Below, piece by piece: positions 17,602 through 26,457 of a stretch of DNA of 64,000 nt. This DNA is from Helicobacter sp. 10-6591 (GTDB taxonomy: Bacteria > Campylobacterota > Campylobacteria > Campylobacterales > Helicobacteraceae), in the NCBI RefSeq assembly GCF_003288805.1, contig NZ_NHYK01000005.1, positions 1 to 64,000 of the forward strand. The letters are read 5' to 3'. A program made the translations under genes and the position numbers. Position 1 is the stretch's first letter; each line of letters begins with the position of its first letter. The notes under the pieces were generated by a model that was not told the DNA's origin, did not search any database, and saw only the letters and a program-made list of their open reading frames with translations.

Positions 17602-18060
17602 TTATCTTTGGCTACGGATAATCAAACTCTCGGGTAGATTGAATTTTGTTATCCAATATTCTTCTTGTACTCTCTGCTCACCACTGTCTCGCTCATGATC
17701 AAAACCAAAGATATGCAAAAGCCCGTGGATAAAGAGTAGCTGCAGCTCACACTCAATACTATGCCCTTGCTTTAAAGCCACTTCTTTAGCACATTGTATA
17801 TTTATCACCACGCTCCCAATGACTTGTCTATTTTCTTGTGTGAAATCTACTTCAAGTGGGAAAGAAAGTACATCAGTTGGGGTATTTTGATTTCTGTGTA
17901 TCCTATTAAGTTCTTGTATGGATTTTGAATCCACAATAAGGAGTTCTAAGATTGGCATACACAAAGCTTGTGGTTTGTAGAGAGAAAACATCTCATGATA
18001 GATTTTCTCAAAACCTTCAGATTCTATATCCTGCTTGCTCAAATTTTCAAACTCAAGCAT
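17602..18060 (-). CDS. ybeY: endoribonuclease YbeY (rRNA maturation factor)
   Basis: The 152-residue metal-dependent RNase is needed for 16S rRNA 3'-end maturation and ribosome quality control. The zinc signature HGLLHIFGFDHERD near the C-terminus is complete (three histidines). TDVLSFPLE is the conserved central block. The frame stays open ten codons further upstream, but AAGGAG is spaced 7 nt from the ATG at 18060, which also gives the standard length. It is convergent with ruvX and divergent from speA. Confidence 0.92.
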   Translation of the reverse strand: MLEFENLSKQDIESEGFEKIYHEMFSLYKPQALCMPILELLIVDSKSIQELNRIHRNQNTPTDVLSFPLEVDFTQENRQVIGSVVINIQCAKEVALKQGHSIECELQLLFIHGLLHIFGFDHERDSGEQRVQEEYWITKFNLPESLIIRSQR

Positions 18061-18110
18061 TGCTTTCTCCTTAGGTAAGTCTGCTCTCAAAAATTATAGC
18101 CTCTTTGGTG

Positions 18111-18116
18111 TATAAT
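18111..18116 (+). promoter_or_regulatory. -10 box of speA
   Basis: GGTGTATAATC contains a perfect TATAAT 31 bp ahead of the speA ATG, in the 87-bp gap divergent from ybeY. Confidence 0.5.
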
Positions 18117-18147
18117 CTAAGCCAGCAAGCTTGAGAGAGGGGTTTAT

Positions 18148-20007
18148 ATGGTAGATTATGGAATCAATTTTTGGTCAAACAATAACTTCATTATTGATGA
18201 AGGACGAGTGAAAATCAATTATAAATCCAAACCAGCGCTGATAGATATTGTGCAAGAGATTCGTGAAAAGGGATATCGCGGTCCATTGCTCTTGCGCTTC
18301 CCACATCTTATCAAGAAGCAAATTGATACTATGTTTGGTGCTTTCAAAAAAGCCATCAAAGAGTATTCCTACCAGGGCGATTTCAAAGCAGTCTTTCCTC
18401 TGAAAGTCAATCAAATGCCAAACTTTGTGCTTTCACTCGTTGAACAAAGCAAAGATAGAATTTATGGATTTGAAGCAGGTAGTAAGCCAGAGCTCATACT
18501 TGCAATGGCTTATACGAATAAAAATACACCAATCACAGTCAATGGATTCAAAGATAGAGAAATGATTTCGCTTGGCTTTATTGCAGCAAATATGAAACAT
18601 GATATAACCTTGACCATTGAAGGTCTCAATGAGCTAGAGACAATTATCGAAGTGGCAAAAGAGATGGGTGAGCCATATCCAAATATTGGTCTTAGAATCC
18701 GCTTACATAGTGCGGGCATAGGAGTATGGGCTAAGAGTGGTGGGATAAATTCGAAATTTGGGCTAACCTCGCCAGAATTACTCGAAGCCATCGATATGCT
18801 TAAGAAAGAAAAGCTTTTGCATAAATTTACAATGATTCACTTCCATATTGGCTCACAGATTAGTGATATTTCTCCACTCAAAAAGGCATTACGAGAAGCA
18901 GGCAATATCTATGCAGAGTTGCGCAAAAAAGGTGCTAATAATCTTAAGGTGGTCAATATCGGCGGGGGGCTTGCCGTAGAATACACCCAGCATGAAAGTG
19001 GAAACAATCGCAACTACACGCTTGAGGAATTTAGCGGCGATGTCGTATTTTCTTTACGTGATATTGCGAAAAACAAAAAAGAACCAGAACCTGATATTTT
19101 TATAGAATCAGGACGTTTCATCGCCGCAAATCATGCTGTTTTAGTCACACCAGTGCTTGAGTTGTTTTCGCATGAATATGATGAGCGTGCCTTAAAGCTC
19201 AAACAAAAAAATCCTCCACTTATCGAGGAGCTTTATGACCTCTACAATAGTGTGAGTGAAAAAAGTGCGATTGAGTATTTGCATGATAGTTTTGATCATA
19301 TGGAATCTTTACTGACACTTTTTGATTTGGGTTATATTGACTTGCAAGATAGGAGTAATACCGAAGTTCTTGTGCATTTGATTATCAAAAAAGTTATAAA
19401 ACTGCTCAAGCACAAAAACCACAATGAGATTATCAGAATCCAAGAGCAAGTCCAAGAGCGCTATTTACTAAATTGCAGCTTTTTCCAAAGCTTGCCAGAT
19501 TATTGGGGATTAGCACAAAATTTCCCCGTAATGCCACTTGACAGATTAAACCGCCGTCCTAATAGAAGCGCAAGCTTGTGGGATATTACTTGCGATTCTG
19601 ATGGAGAGATTGCTTTTAATGCGAAGAAACCGCTTTTCTTGCATGATGTGGATGTGACAAAAGAGGAGTATTTTTTGGGATTTTTTCTCGTGGGAGCATA
19701 CCAAGAGGTGCTAGGTATGAGACACAATCTTTTCACGCATCCCACAGAATTCAGCATCATCTTTGATGATGATCTCAATAAAGGCTATGAACTAAGTAAT
19801 GTCTTAGAGGCGCAAACAATTTTAGATGTATTAGATGACTTAGATTATGATACAAAGGAGATCGAGCGTCGCTTGAAACAATACATCGAAGAGAATCAAG
19901 ACTTAGGCGTAGAGGAAAAAAAAGAGGTGCTAGGTCAGCTCTATATTATGTTGAGTGAAAATGGCTATTTACGCACAATCATCAATAAAAACCAAGATAA
20001 ACCATAG
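18148..20007 (+). CDS. speA: biosynthetic arginine decarboxylase
   Basis: The 619-residue PLP enzyme converts arginine to agmatine, the first step of one putrescine route. The PLP lysine is K86 in FPLKVNQ. HFHIGSQISD and VNIGGGLAVEY near residues 229-280 are the barrel motifs, and ESGRFIAANHAVL follows. The C-terminal region includes the WDITCDSDGE active-site segment with the cysteine that acts across the dimer. Length and domain order match bacterial SpeA (about 615-650 residues). It is followed 11 bp later by cysE, so the two may share a transcript although the pathways are unrelated. Confidence 0.94.
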   Translation: MVDYGINFWSNNNFIIDEGRVKINYKSKPALIDIVQEIREKGYRGPLLLRFPHLIKKQIDTMFGAFKKAIKEYSYQGDFKAVFPLKVNQMPNFVLSLVEQSKDRIYGFEAGSKPELILAMAYTNKNTPITVNGFKDREMISLGFIAANMKHDITLTIEGLNELETIIEVAKEMGEPYPNIGLRIRLHSAGIGVWAKSGGINSKFGLTSPELLEAIDMLKKEKLLHKFTMIHFHIGSQISDISPLKKALREAGNIYAELRKKGANNLKVVNIGGGLAVEYTQHESGNNRNYTLEEFSGDVVFSLRDIAKNKKEPEPDIFIESGRFIAANHAVLVTPVLELFSHEYDERALKLKQKNPPLIEELYDLYNSVSEKSAIEYLHDSFDHMESLLTLFDLGYIDLQDRSNTEVLVHLIIKKVIKLLKHKNHNEIIRIQEQVQERYLLNCSFFQSLPDYWGLAQNFPVMPLDRLNRRPNRSASLWDITCDSDGEIAFNAKKPLFLHDVDVTKEEYFLGFFLVGAYQEVLGMRHNLFTHPTEFSIIFDDDLNKGYELSNVLEAQTILDVLDDLDYDTKEIERRLKQYIEENQDLGVEEKKEVLGQLYIMLSENGYLRTIINKNQDKP

Positions 20008-20018
20008 GGGTCAATCAT

Positions 20019-20729
20019 ATGCAAAAACAATCCAGTCTTTTTAGTCTAATACGAGAGGATTTTGCGGTCGTTAAGACGCGAGATCCGGCGTTACAAAGTA
20101 GCTTTGAATTGTTATTTAATTACCCGGGGCTTATCGCTCTTGTACATTATAGAATCGCTCATTGGCTTTATATGCGAGGCTTTAAAAAACTAGGCAGAGC
20201 AATCTCTGGAATCACACTGTTTCTTACAAATGTGGATATCCATCCAGAAGCAAAAATTGGCAGAAGAGTATTTATAGACCATGCCATAGGTGTTGTAATA
20301 GGGCAAACCGCTGTTGTGGGTGATGATGTTACAATCTACCAAGGAGTGAGCTTAGGTGGCGTGAGCTTGGCTAGAACAAAACGCCACCCAACTATAGAAT
20401 CTGGTGTAGTGATTGGCGCGGGTGCAAAGGTGCTAGGTGATATAGTCGTCGGTGAAAATGCCAAAATAGGCGCAAATTCCGTCGTTATCAAAGATGTACC
20501 AAGAGATTGTACTGCTGTAGGAATACCTGCACGCGTGATTGTGAAAGGAAGATCCAAAGAAGCCGATGCGGCAAACAAGCTACCTGATATTGATAGAGTC
20601 TTATTCCAATATCTCCTAACGCGTATGAAAATCCTAGAGAAAAACACACAATTACCCCAACAATGCGTCAAAGAATTAGAAGAGCTAGAAGTTTTGTATA
20701 AAGATTTTTTGGAATCTTGCAACCACTAG
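20019..20729 (+). CDS. cysE: serine O-acetyltransferase
   Basis: The 236-residue enzyme makes O-acetylserine for cysteine synthesis. The N-terminal helical domain ends near residue 60. From about 70 the left-handed beta-helix hexapeptides run: VDIHPEAKIGRRVFIDHAIGVVIG, then DVTIYQGVSLGG, then GAKVLGDIVVGENAKIGANSVV. Catalytic Asp and His lie in FIDHAIG. The C-terminal tail of about 50 residues is charged and longer than in some CysE, and could carry feedback regulation. It lies 11 bp after speA. Confidence 0.92.
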   Translation: MQKQSSLFSLIREDFAVVKTRDPALQSSFELLFNYPGLIALVHYRIAHWLYMRGFKKLGRAISGITLFLTNVDIHPEAKIGRRVFIDHAIGVVIGQTAVVGDDVTIYQGVSLGGVSLARTKRHPTIESGVVIGAGAKVLGDIVVGENAKIGANSVVIKDVPRDCTAVGIPARVIVKGRSKEADAANKLPDIDRVLFQYLLTRMKILEKNTQLPQQCVKELEELEVLYKDFLESCNH

Positions 20730-20754
20730 GCACTCTGTTGCATATCTAAACGCC

Positions 20755-20760
20755 TATAAT
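20755..20760 (+). promoter_or_regulatory. possible -10 box ahead of the MoxR-type gene
   Basis: CCTATAATTC contains TATAAT only 16 bp ahead of the ATG. The transcript would be nearly leaderless, with the AAGGAT ribosome site at its very start. It may be a chance match. Confidence 0.3.
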
Positions 20761-20775
20761 TCTTGAAGGATAGCC

Positions 20776-21720
20776 ATGCAAAGCGCACTGTTTAAGAAAA
20801 TCATCGCATTCAAAACACAGCTTAATTCTTGTATATTAGGACAAGAGGAGCTTATAGAATCTGTGCTTGTTGGCATCTTCGCGCAAGGTCATATATTGCT
20901 CTCAAGTGTTCCTGGACTTGCTAAAAGCACACTTGCACAAAGCATTGCAAAATCCCTCAATCTTAGCTTCAAACGCATACAATTCACTCCAGATCTCATT
21001 CCTAGTGATATTTTAGGCGCCCAAATTTATAATCCAGCTATCAATCAACTGCAAATACACCTTGGCCCAATCTTTGCAAATGTCGTTTTGGCTGATGAGA
21101 TAAACCGCGCTCCAGCAAAAGTCCAGAGCGCGCTTTTAGAAGCTATGCAAGAGAAGCAAGTGACATTAGGAAATGACAGCTATTTACTTCCACAGCCCTT
21201 TGTAGTAGTAGCCACCGCAAACCCTATAGAATCACAAGGTGTTTATGTGCTTCCTGAAGCCCAGCTTGATAGATTTATGCTTTGTATCCATTTAGAATAT
21301 CCATCCAGTGAGAGTGAAATAAAGATTCTCAAAAATATGCATACCAAGCGACCGGATACGTTGCTTGATTCTTATGATTTGGAGCTTATCAAAAAGCATA
21401 TTGAAAATATTTATGTAGAAGAAAGCCTTTATAAATACATAGTGGATCTAGCACAAGCTACACGAAAACAAGTCAGCCTCAAAGGCATTGATTCTTGCTT
21501 GCAGCTTGGCGTCTCTCCTCGCGCTAGCATTGATTTATTGAAAGCATCGCAAGCATTTGCTTTACTGCAAGATCGCGATTATCTCATACCTAGCGATGTC
21601 TTAAGGGTACTACCTCTTGTGTTTTCACATAGAATCTTACTTGGCTTTGAAGCAAAAAGTATGGGGATAAGTGCACAAGACATACTCCAAGAGATTATCG
21701 CACTCACTCCCATTCCATAA
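20776..21720 (+). CDS. MoxR-family AAA+ ATPase
   Basis: The 314-residue protein is a MoxR-type AAA+ chaperone. Walker A reads SSVPGLAKST near residues 39-48 (a variant of GVPGLGKT). Walker B is VVLADEINRAPAKVQSALLEAMQE. The MoxR block VVATANPIESQGVYVLPEAQLDRF follows. MoxR proteins usually work with a neighbouring DUF58 protein in assembling or activating enzyme complexes; such a gene follows directly here. The client is unknown. The Gly-to-Ala change in the P-loop (GLGKT to GLAKS) is known in MoxR relatives and need not abolish ATP binding. Confidence 0.88.
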   Translation: MQSALFKKIIAFKTQLNSCILGQEELIESVLVGIFAQGHILLSSVPGLAKSTLAQSIAKSLNLSFKRIQFTPDLIPSDILGAQIYNPAINQLQIHLGPIFANVVLADEINRAPAKVQSALLEAMQEKQVTLGNDSYLLPQPFVVVATANPIESQGVYVLPEAQLDRFMLCIHLEYPSSESEIKILKNMHTKRPDTLLDSYDLELIKKHIENIYVEESLYKYIVDLAQATRKQVSLKGIDSCLQLGVSPRASIDLLKASQAFALLQDRDYLIPSDVLRVLPLVFSHRILLGFEAKSMGISAQDILQEIIALTPIP

Positions 21721-22530
21721 TTGCCTATGTTAGTCTTTAGCAAACCGCTTCCTTTCGTACAATTTTCTTGTTTGCGCGATACTTTTGGTGATGGTTATGA
21801 TTTTTTAGAATTACGCGAATACCAGTACAACCAAGACGCTCGGTTTATCGCACCTTTGGCTTCACTGAAGTATGGACGTCCTATGGTAAAAACATACAGC
21901 ACTCAAGCATTTTCTTATGTACATATTTGTCTTTTTGTATCCAAAAGCCTGCTTTTAGGAAAGCCAAGAAAGCTAGAGTTTATCTCTAGGATTTGTGAGA
22001 TTTTATTGCAAAGCGCGGCATTCTATCAGCTCAAAGCATTGGTGCATATTCTAGATTCTAAGGCTATAAGGACCTTAGATAATGCTTTGGATATCTCGCG
22101 ATTCTTAGATGAGTGCAAAAATGTTACCTTAGCCCAGAGGGAAACTTTTACAAAACTCCCTTTTTCTTATGGGCTACATTTTTTACTCACCCAAAGACAC
22201 AAAAAAGGCCTGATGGTATTACTTGGAGATTTTTTCGAGCTTGATTTTTCTCTGAATCCCCAAGTATTACACTCAAGTTTCAAACATTCTCTTCTACTCT
22301 ATGGACTTTGTGTGCGAGATAAAAGCGAGATAGATCCCAAGCCGGGATTTTGTGTGCAAGATGTAGAGTCAAATCAAGTCTATGCTTCTATGATTTCTTA
22401 CAAACTCTATGAGCAAAGACTCAGGGCCTACAATGCAAAATTACAAAGCTATTTTGCAAATCTTGGTGCACACTTTAGCTTACTTAGCACACAAGATGAA
22501 CTACCACAGGCTTTGCAAAGGATTTTTTAG
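21721..22530 (+). CDS. DUF58-family partner of the MoxR ATPase
   Basis: The protein of about 267-269 residues matches the DUF58 pattern: DFLELREYQYNQDARFIA near residue 30 (usual form RxYxxGDDxRxIDW) and a von-Willebrand-like region after it. It starts immediately after the MoxR stop, either at the TTG at 21721 or the ATG at 21727. No ribosome site is visible, so translation is probably coupled. DUF58 proteins are the standard MoxR partners. There are no membrane segments, so the pair probably acts in the cytoplasm. The exact role is unknown. Confidence 0.72.
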   Translation: MPMLVFSKPLPFVQFSCLRDTFGDGYDFLELREYQYNQDARFIAPLASLKYGRPMVKTYSTQAFSYVHICLFVSKSLLLGKPRKLEFISRICEILLQSAAFYQLKALVHILDSKAIRTLDNALDISRFLDECKNVTLAQRETFTKLPFSYGLHFLLTQRHKKGLMVLLGDFFELDFSLNPQVLHSSFKHSLLLYGLCVRDKSEIDPKPGFCVQDVESNQVYASMISYKLYEQRLRAYNAKLQSYFANLGAHFSLLSTQDELPQALQRIF

Positions 22531-22564
22531 ATTCGTATCTTAAAGTTGCAATCCGTGGTGATTC

Positions 22565-22582
22565 AAAAAAAAAAAAAAAAAA
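22565..22582 (+). repeat. A18 homopolymer ahead of the fucosyltransferase
   Basis: Eighteen consecutive A end 22 bp before the ATG at 22605, just upstream of an AAGGAT ribosome site. The run occupies the likely promoter or leader of the gene, so length changes could alter its transcription or translation. Confidence 0.7.
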
Positions 22583-22604
22583 CTGAATTTAAGGATTTAA
22601 AAGT

Positions 22605-23462
22605 ATGAAAATTGTCAAACTCATTGGTGGACTTGGGAATCAATTATTCCAATATGCTTTTGCAAGAGCATTAGGCGAAAAATCACAAGATAAGGTTTTA
22701 CTCGATGCAAGTTGGTACTCAAACTCCTATAATTCCATACACCCACGCCCTCTTTTACTCTCGCTCTATAACATCACTCTACCAATAGCTACAAATAAGC
22801 GTATGCTCTATTACCAGAAAATATACAGGCGGACTCCAAAGATCGTGCGTAAATTTCTTTATCAATCACTTGTTGAAACAGAAGACAGATACACAGAGTT
22901 TGATGAAACTTTTTTCCGAAAAACCAAAATTTATGCGACCTACCGGGGTTATTTCCAGAATCTGGATTATTTTAAAAATCTCTTGAAAACCTTGCAACAA
23001 GAACTTACTTTAACAATACCCCTTGATTCTCCCAATACACGACTTTTAAAACAAATCAAATCAACAAATGCCGTAAGTTTGCATATAAGGGCGGGGGATT
23101 ATTGTATTAATGGAATCAAATTGCTACCAATGGAATACTACAAGCAAGCTATAAACTATATTAAGACAAAACTTGCAGATCCTGTGTTTTATCTGTTCTC
23201 GGATGATTATGGATACTTAGAGAAAAATATCCAAAATCTTGGGATACAAAGATTCCAAATCGTAAAAAATGCGCAAGACAAAGGATATTGTGATTTGGAA
23301 CTTATGAGAGCTTGTAAGGCAAATATCATAGCTAATTCTACATTTTCATTATGGGGGGGGGTATTAAATGAAAATGCAGACAAAATCATCATCGCACCAA
23401 AAACTTGGATTCATAACCAAAGAGATTATATGGGATTGCCAGAATCTTGGATAAAGATATAG
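22605..23462 (+). CDS. GT11 alpha-1,2-fucosyltransferase, phase-variable (in frame here)
   Basis: The 285-residue cytoplasmic glycosyltransferase of family 11 starts KIVKLIGGLGNQLFQYAFAR, the family signature. It carries the GDP-fucose motif HIRAGDY near residue 160. The last conserved block is NSTFSLWGGVLN near residue 245. It would add L-fucose to O-antigen/LOS galactose, as FutC does when H. pylori makes Lewis Y or H antigens. A G9 run at 23353-23361 encodes Trp250-Gly251-Gly252 of that last block. With nine G the frame is intact (ON). One base gained or lost would remove the C-terminal 33 or so residues. The A18 run upstream gives a second possible switch. The neighbouring genes are not LOS genes. 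Confidence 0.88.
   Translation: MKIVKLIGGLGNQLFQYAFARALGEKSQDKVLLDASWYSNSYNSIHPRPLLLSLYNITLPIATNKRMLYYQKIYRRTPKIVRKFLYQSLVETEDRYTEFDETFFRKTKIYATYRGYFQNLDYFKNLLKTLQQELTLTIPLDSPNTRLLKQIKSTNAVSLHIRAGDYCINGIKLLPMEYYKQAINYIKTKLADPVFYLFSDDYGYLEKNIQNLGIQRFQIVKNAQDKGYCDLELMRACKANIIANSTFSLWGGVLNENADKIIIAPKTWIHNQRDYMGLPESWIKI
23353..23361 (+). repeat. G9 tract inside the fucosyltransferase gene
   Basis: Nine G in the coding sequence at the conserved FSxWGG motif. The number present keeps the frame open to the natural stop at 23462. Confidence 0.8.
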
Positions 23463-23487
23463 ACCACACTTTATGTCAAAGTGGTCT
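23461..23487. terminator. hairpin shared by the convergent fucosyltransferase and msrAB 3' ends
   Basis: Inverted repeat AGACCAC / GTGGTCT with an imperfect TTT/AAA extension spans both stop codons. Only three T follow on the plus strand, so it is a modest terminator candidate for both genes. Confidence 0.4.
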
Positions 23488-24426
23488 TTCAAAAAGCTTG
23501 AGCAAAAACCCATAGCCTTCTTTTTTCATAGCTTCTAATGGTATAAAGCGTAGCGAAGCACTGTTGATACAATATCTTAGTCCTCCTCTTGGTCCATCAT
23601 CAAATACATGTCCTAAATGTGAGTTTGAAGCGCGGCTTAATACTTCTATACGCGACATATTCAAACTAAAATCCTCTTTTGTCCTTACTACTTCTGGGCT
23701 TATTGGTCTCACAAAGCTTGGCCATCCACTGCCAGAATCATATTTGTCATAAGAGCTAAAAAGCGGCTCACCGCTTACTCTATCTACATAGATTCCATGC
23801 TCGTGGTTGTCCCAATATTCATTATCAAATGCCATCTCTGTCGCACTTTCTTGGGTAACGTCATATTGCAATGGGGTAAGTGTAGCTCTAAGATATTGAG
23901 AATCTGGTTTTGGATAATCGCTCTGTATGATCTCACCCACATTTTGCAGGTCAATATGACAATAGCCATAGGGATTTTTCTCGAGATAATTTTGGTGGTA
24001 TTCCTCAGCGCGTACATAATTTTGCAATACAAAAAGCTCGATTTTAATTTTTTGTTGGTATCTGCTTTGGAGATTATCGAGTGCCTCTTTAGCAGTAGTA
24101 TATACATCAGAATCTGGCGGGTAATAGATCCCACTTCTGTATTGTCGCCCTACATCATTTCCTTGCTTGTTGATACTTATAGGATCGATGACTTTAAAAA
24201 ACTTCTCTAGCAGTCTTGCAAGAGGCATTTTTAAATGATCATAGAGGACTTTTACTACTTCGGCATGATCGGTTATATGAAGCATGTGGTAGTTTGTATC
24301 GCTGGTTTTGCCATTCGCATAGCCTACTTCTGTCTCAAGGACACCATAAATGCCTTTCATATACGCTTCTATCCCCCAAAAGCAACCACCTGCAAGGTAA
24401 ATCATCCGCTTTGAATCTTCTAGCAA
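23476..24426 (-). CDS. msrAB: fused methionine sulfoxide reductase A/B
   Basis: The 316-residue protein joins MsrA (S-sulfoxide) and MsrB (R-sulfoxide) repair activities. The MsrA catalytic Cys15 is in GGCFWG. The MsrA part runs to about residue 165. The MsrB domain shows [16 protein letters not shown] and the catalytic cysteine near 286 in [11 protein letters not shown]. The zinc-binding CxxC pairs of many MsrB proteins are absent, so this is the zinc-free form. There is no signal peptide, so repair is cytoplasmic. The TTG at 24426 is the likely start because AAAGGAG lies six bases upstream; the first ATG would cut into the domain. The order A then B matches H. pylori Msr. Confidence 0.92.
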   Translation of the reverse strand: MLEDSKRMIYLAGGCFWGIEAYMKGIYGVLETEVGYANGKTSDTNYHMLHITDHAEVVKVLYDHLKMPLARLLEKFFKVIDPISINKQGNDVGRQYRSGIYYPPDSDVYTTAKEALDNLQSRYQQKIKIELFVLQNYVRAEEYHQNYLEKNPYGYCHIDLQNVGEIIQSDYPKPDSQYLRATLTPLQYDVTQESATEMAFDNEYWDNHEHGIYVDRVSGEPLFSSYDKYDSGSGWPSFVRPISPEVVRTKEDFSLNMSRIEVLSRASNSHLGHVFDDGPRGGLRYCINSASLRFIPLEAMKKEGYGFLLKLFERPL

Positions 24427-24561
24427 GCAAAACTCCTTTGATGTTTTGTTTTCGTGGATAATACTTCAAAAATATGGAGTGAAACAATAAACTTTAATCT
24501 ACTGTTTGCTAGAGTCGCCAGAAGTTTCGACTCCAAGTAAGCCTTAAACAAAGGGAGAGAT

Positions 24562-25170
24562 ATGGACGTAAGAGGATACTACATAAAAGCACAGGCTCTT
24601 TTAGAAGGACATTTTTTGCTCAGCAGCGGCAATCATTCTGCCTATTACCTACAATCAGCCAAAGTACTTGAGAATCCAAAAGTAGCAGAAATTCTTGTCC
24701 AAGCTTTAGCCAAAGAGATTACGGCTTATGGGCTAGAAATCAGCTGTGTCTGTTCGCCAGCACTTGGAGGGATTCTCGCAGGCTATGAGCTGGCACGAAC
24801 GCTTGGCGTGCGATTTATCTTCACAGAGCGCGTAAATGGTGAGATGACTTTGCGTAGAGGCTTTAGCGTTAGCAAAGATGAAGCGGTGCTTATTTGCGAG
24901 GATATTATCACAACAGGTGGTTCTGCACTAGAATCTGCCCAATGCGTAGAAAAAAAGGGGGCGAAGATAGTAGGATTTGCCGGACTAGCCAATCGTGGAA
25001 TCTGCAAGCGCGTAGGCTCTAAAATACAATCCTTATCACTTGCCAAACTCCCAAAAGATAAACCACTTTTTGCGTTAGATGATTTTGTGTTTGAGATGTA
25101 TGAGCCAAGCCAATGTCCTTTGTGTAAGACTGGTAGCATAGCCATAAAACCAGGTAGCAGAGGAAACTAA
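24562..25170 (+). CDS. pyrE: orotate phosphoribosyltransferase
   Basis: The 202-residue enzyme joins orotate and PRPP to form OMP in pyrimidine synthesis. The PRPP-binding loop [15 protein letters not shown] lies near residues 112-127. [12 protein letters not shown] near the N-terminus and [15 protein letters not shown] are OPRTase-specific. An AAGGGAGAGAT ribosome site precedes the ATG. CxxC near the C-terminus (QCPLC) is a small oddity. It is followed without a gap by an RDD membrane protein, as in H. pylori (pyrE then an RDD gene). Confidence 0.93.
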   Translation: MDVRGYYIKAQALLEGHFLLSSGNHSAYYLQSAKVLENPKVAEILVQALAKEITAYGLEISCVCSPALGGILAGYELARTLGVRFIFTERVNGEMTLRRGFSVSKDEAVLICEDIITTGGSALESAQCVEKKGAKIVGFAGLANRGICKRVGSKIQSLSLAKLPKDKPLFALDDFVFEMYEPSQCPLCKTGSIAIKPGSRGN

Positions 25171-25608
25171 GTGAATAAAAAGCCTCATAAAAACAAAAAA
25201 AAACCATTCCATTTAATAGACAGGCTTATAGCCTTTGTTACAGATATGTTTATGATAAATATGCCAATCCTTTATATTACAACCTACTTTGTGCTTGGCT
25301 CTAAAGAAGCATTTTTAGAAAATCATATTGCTATTTTTGTGTGTGTCATTTTGTTTGGAATTATCACAGCACTCTTTTTTGCAGCAAGTGGACAAACACC
25401 CGGCTACAGATATGCAAGGATAAAGCTTGTACAAGAAGGTGCAGACATACAAAAACCATCATTTCTTGTGGCTTTTTTGCGTTATTTGTTATGGATTTTT
25501 AGCATGGCTTGTGTCGTGGGAGTATTACTCGCATTATTCCGAAAAGATTCTAAGACGCTTTATGACTTGGTGTGTCATACGAAAGTGGTTTCGCTAGAAA
25601 AGTTGTGA
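25171..25608 (+). CDS. RDD-family membrane protein
   Basis: The 145-residue inner-membrane protein has three or four hydrophobic segments. RDD elements are DRLIAFVTDMF at about residues 17-27 and the Asp/Lys-rich loop after the second segment (SGQTPGYRYARIKLV). The first 16 residues are strongly basic. The GTG directly after the pyrE stop is the start, with GAGGAA six bases upstream. Function is unknown; some RDD proteins act as ion antiporters. The location behind pyrE is conserved. Confidence 0.75.
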   Translation: MNKKPHKNKKKPFHLIDRLIAFVTDMFMINMPILYITTYFVLGSKEAFLENHIAIFVCVILFGIITALFFAASGQTPGYRYARIKLVQEGADIQKPSFLVAFLRYLLWIFSMACVVGVLLALFRKDSKTLYDLVCHTKVVSLEKL

Positions 25609-25668
25609 TTTTTTTTAAGTTCCTATAAATTTTAACTTTTGGCTTTTAAAACTGATTTGAGCTTTTGT

Positions 25669-25674
25669 TATAAT
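25669..25674 (+). promoter_or_regulatory. -10 box of the anchored protein / corA
   Basis: TTGTTATAAT contains a perfect TATAAT 32 bp ahead of the ATG at 25707. The surrounding 90 bp are very AT-rich, as in other Helicobacter promoters. Confidence 0.5.
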
Positions 25675-25706
25675 TTTGCAAATTTATAAATTCGCAGGGG
25701 TTGGAT

Positions 25707-26432
25707 ATGGCGTCGTTTAAGAGCTTTTTGTTTGCGCTGTTTTGCTTAATATTATTTGGTGGTGGGATCGTGTTTTATGTGCTTTTTTTGGAGAACAAAA
25801 ATTTCTTAGTCCATTTTGCCAAAACACCTACTGAGCTTAATATTCCTTTGAGTGCAAGCAAAAATGTGCAGCCAGATGAATACAGTGCTTCGCCACGTTT
25901 TAGTGCTAGCTTAGAACTTTCACAAAAATTATCCTTAAGTCCCGAAGAAAAATCCATGATTAGCACGGCTTTTCGAAAAATAGCAGAGAAAATCGAAGAA
26001 AGCGGGTTATGTCATGGTGGCACCCATACATTAGAGCCTGTCTTTTCTTACAAAAATGGCGCAAAATCTGTGAATGGACAGAACTTCAACGCAAGCTTTT
26101 CTTGTAGGTTTTCAAGAGACAAGCTAGGACAATACAATGACTTACTGCAAGAAGTTGAGCTTATAAATACAAATCTTGGATTTTTTATGATCATCTTGCC
26201 TGAGGCTCATCCCACTTTAAGTGCAAGCCAAAAGCAGCATATCACTTATGAATTGCGCAATGACATCCTCAAGCAAGCAAAGGATTTGGAGCAGGATTAT
26301 ACGCAGAGTATAGGCAAGCCATGTGAAATTACAAAAATAGATTTTTTCTCACATACTCCTAAGCATCATACTCCCCAAAAGCCTGACAAAGAACTGCAAA
26401 CTCTATATGCACAGACCAGTCTTAGATGTTGA
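25707..26432 (+). CDS. hypothetical membrane-anchored periplasmic protein
   Basis: The 241-residue protein has one N-terminal membrane segment (about residues 5-28). A mostly hydrophilic domain with four cysteines (in GLCHGG, FSCRF, KPCEI and the C-terminal LRC) follows, probably facing the periplasm. I recognise no domain. A TTG six bases upstream is in frame, but AGGGG is spaced correctly for the ATG at 25707. It lies 25 bp before corA in the same direction, so the two may be co-transcribed, but no functional link is evident. Confidence 0.65.
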   Translation: MASFKSFLFALFCLILFGGGIVFYVLFLENKNFLVHFAKTPTELNIPLSASKNVQPDEYSASPRFSASLELSQKLSLSPEEKSMISTAFRKIAEKIEESGLCHGGTHTLEPVFSYKNGAKSVNGQNFNASFSCRFSRDKLGQYNDLLQEVELINTNLGFFMIILPEAHPTLSASQKQHITYELRNDILKQAKDLEQDYTQSIGKPCEITKIDFFSHTPKHHTPQKPDKELQTLYAQTSLRC

Positions 26433-26457
26433 AAGGCCGAAGCATTAAAGGCTGCGC

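Noticed and set aside
18963-18968. G6 runs in speA (18963-18968), mod (35161-35166) and flgE as further phase-variation tracts.
   Set aside because: Six G is too short for frequent slippage and each lies in an intact gene.
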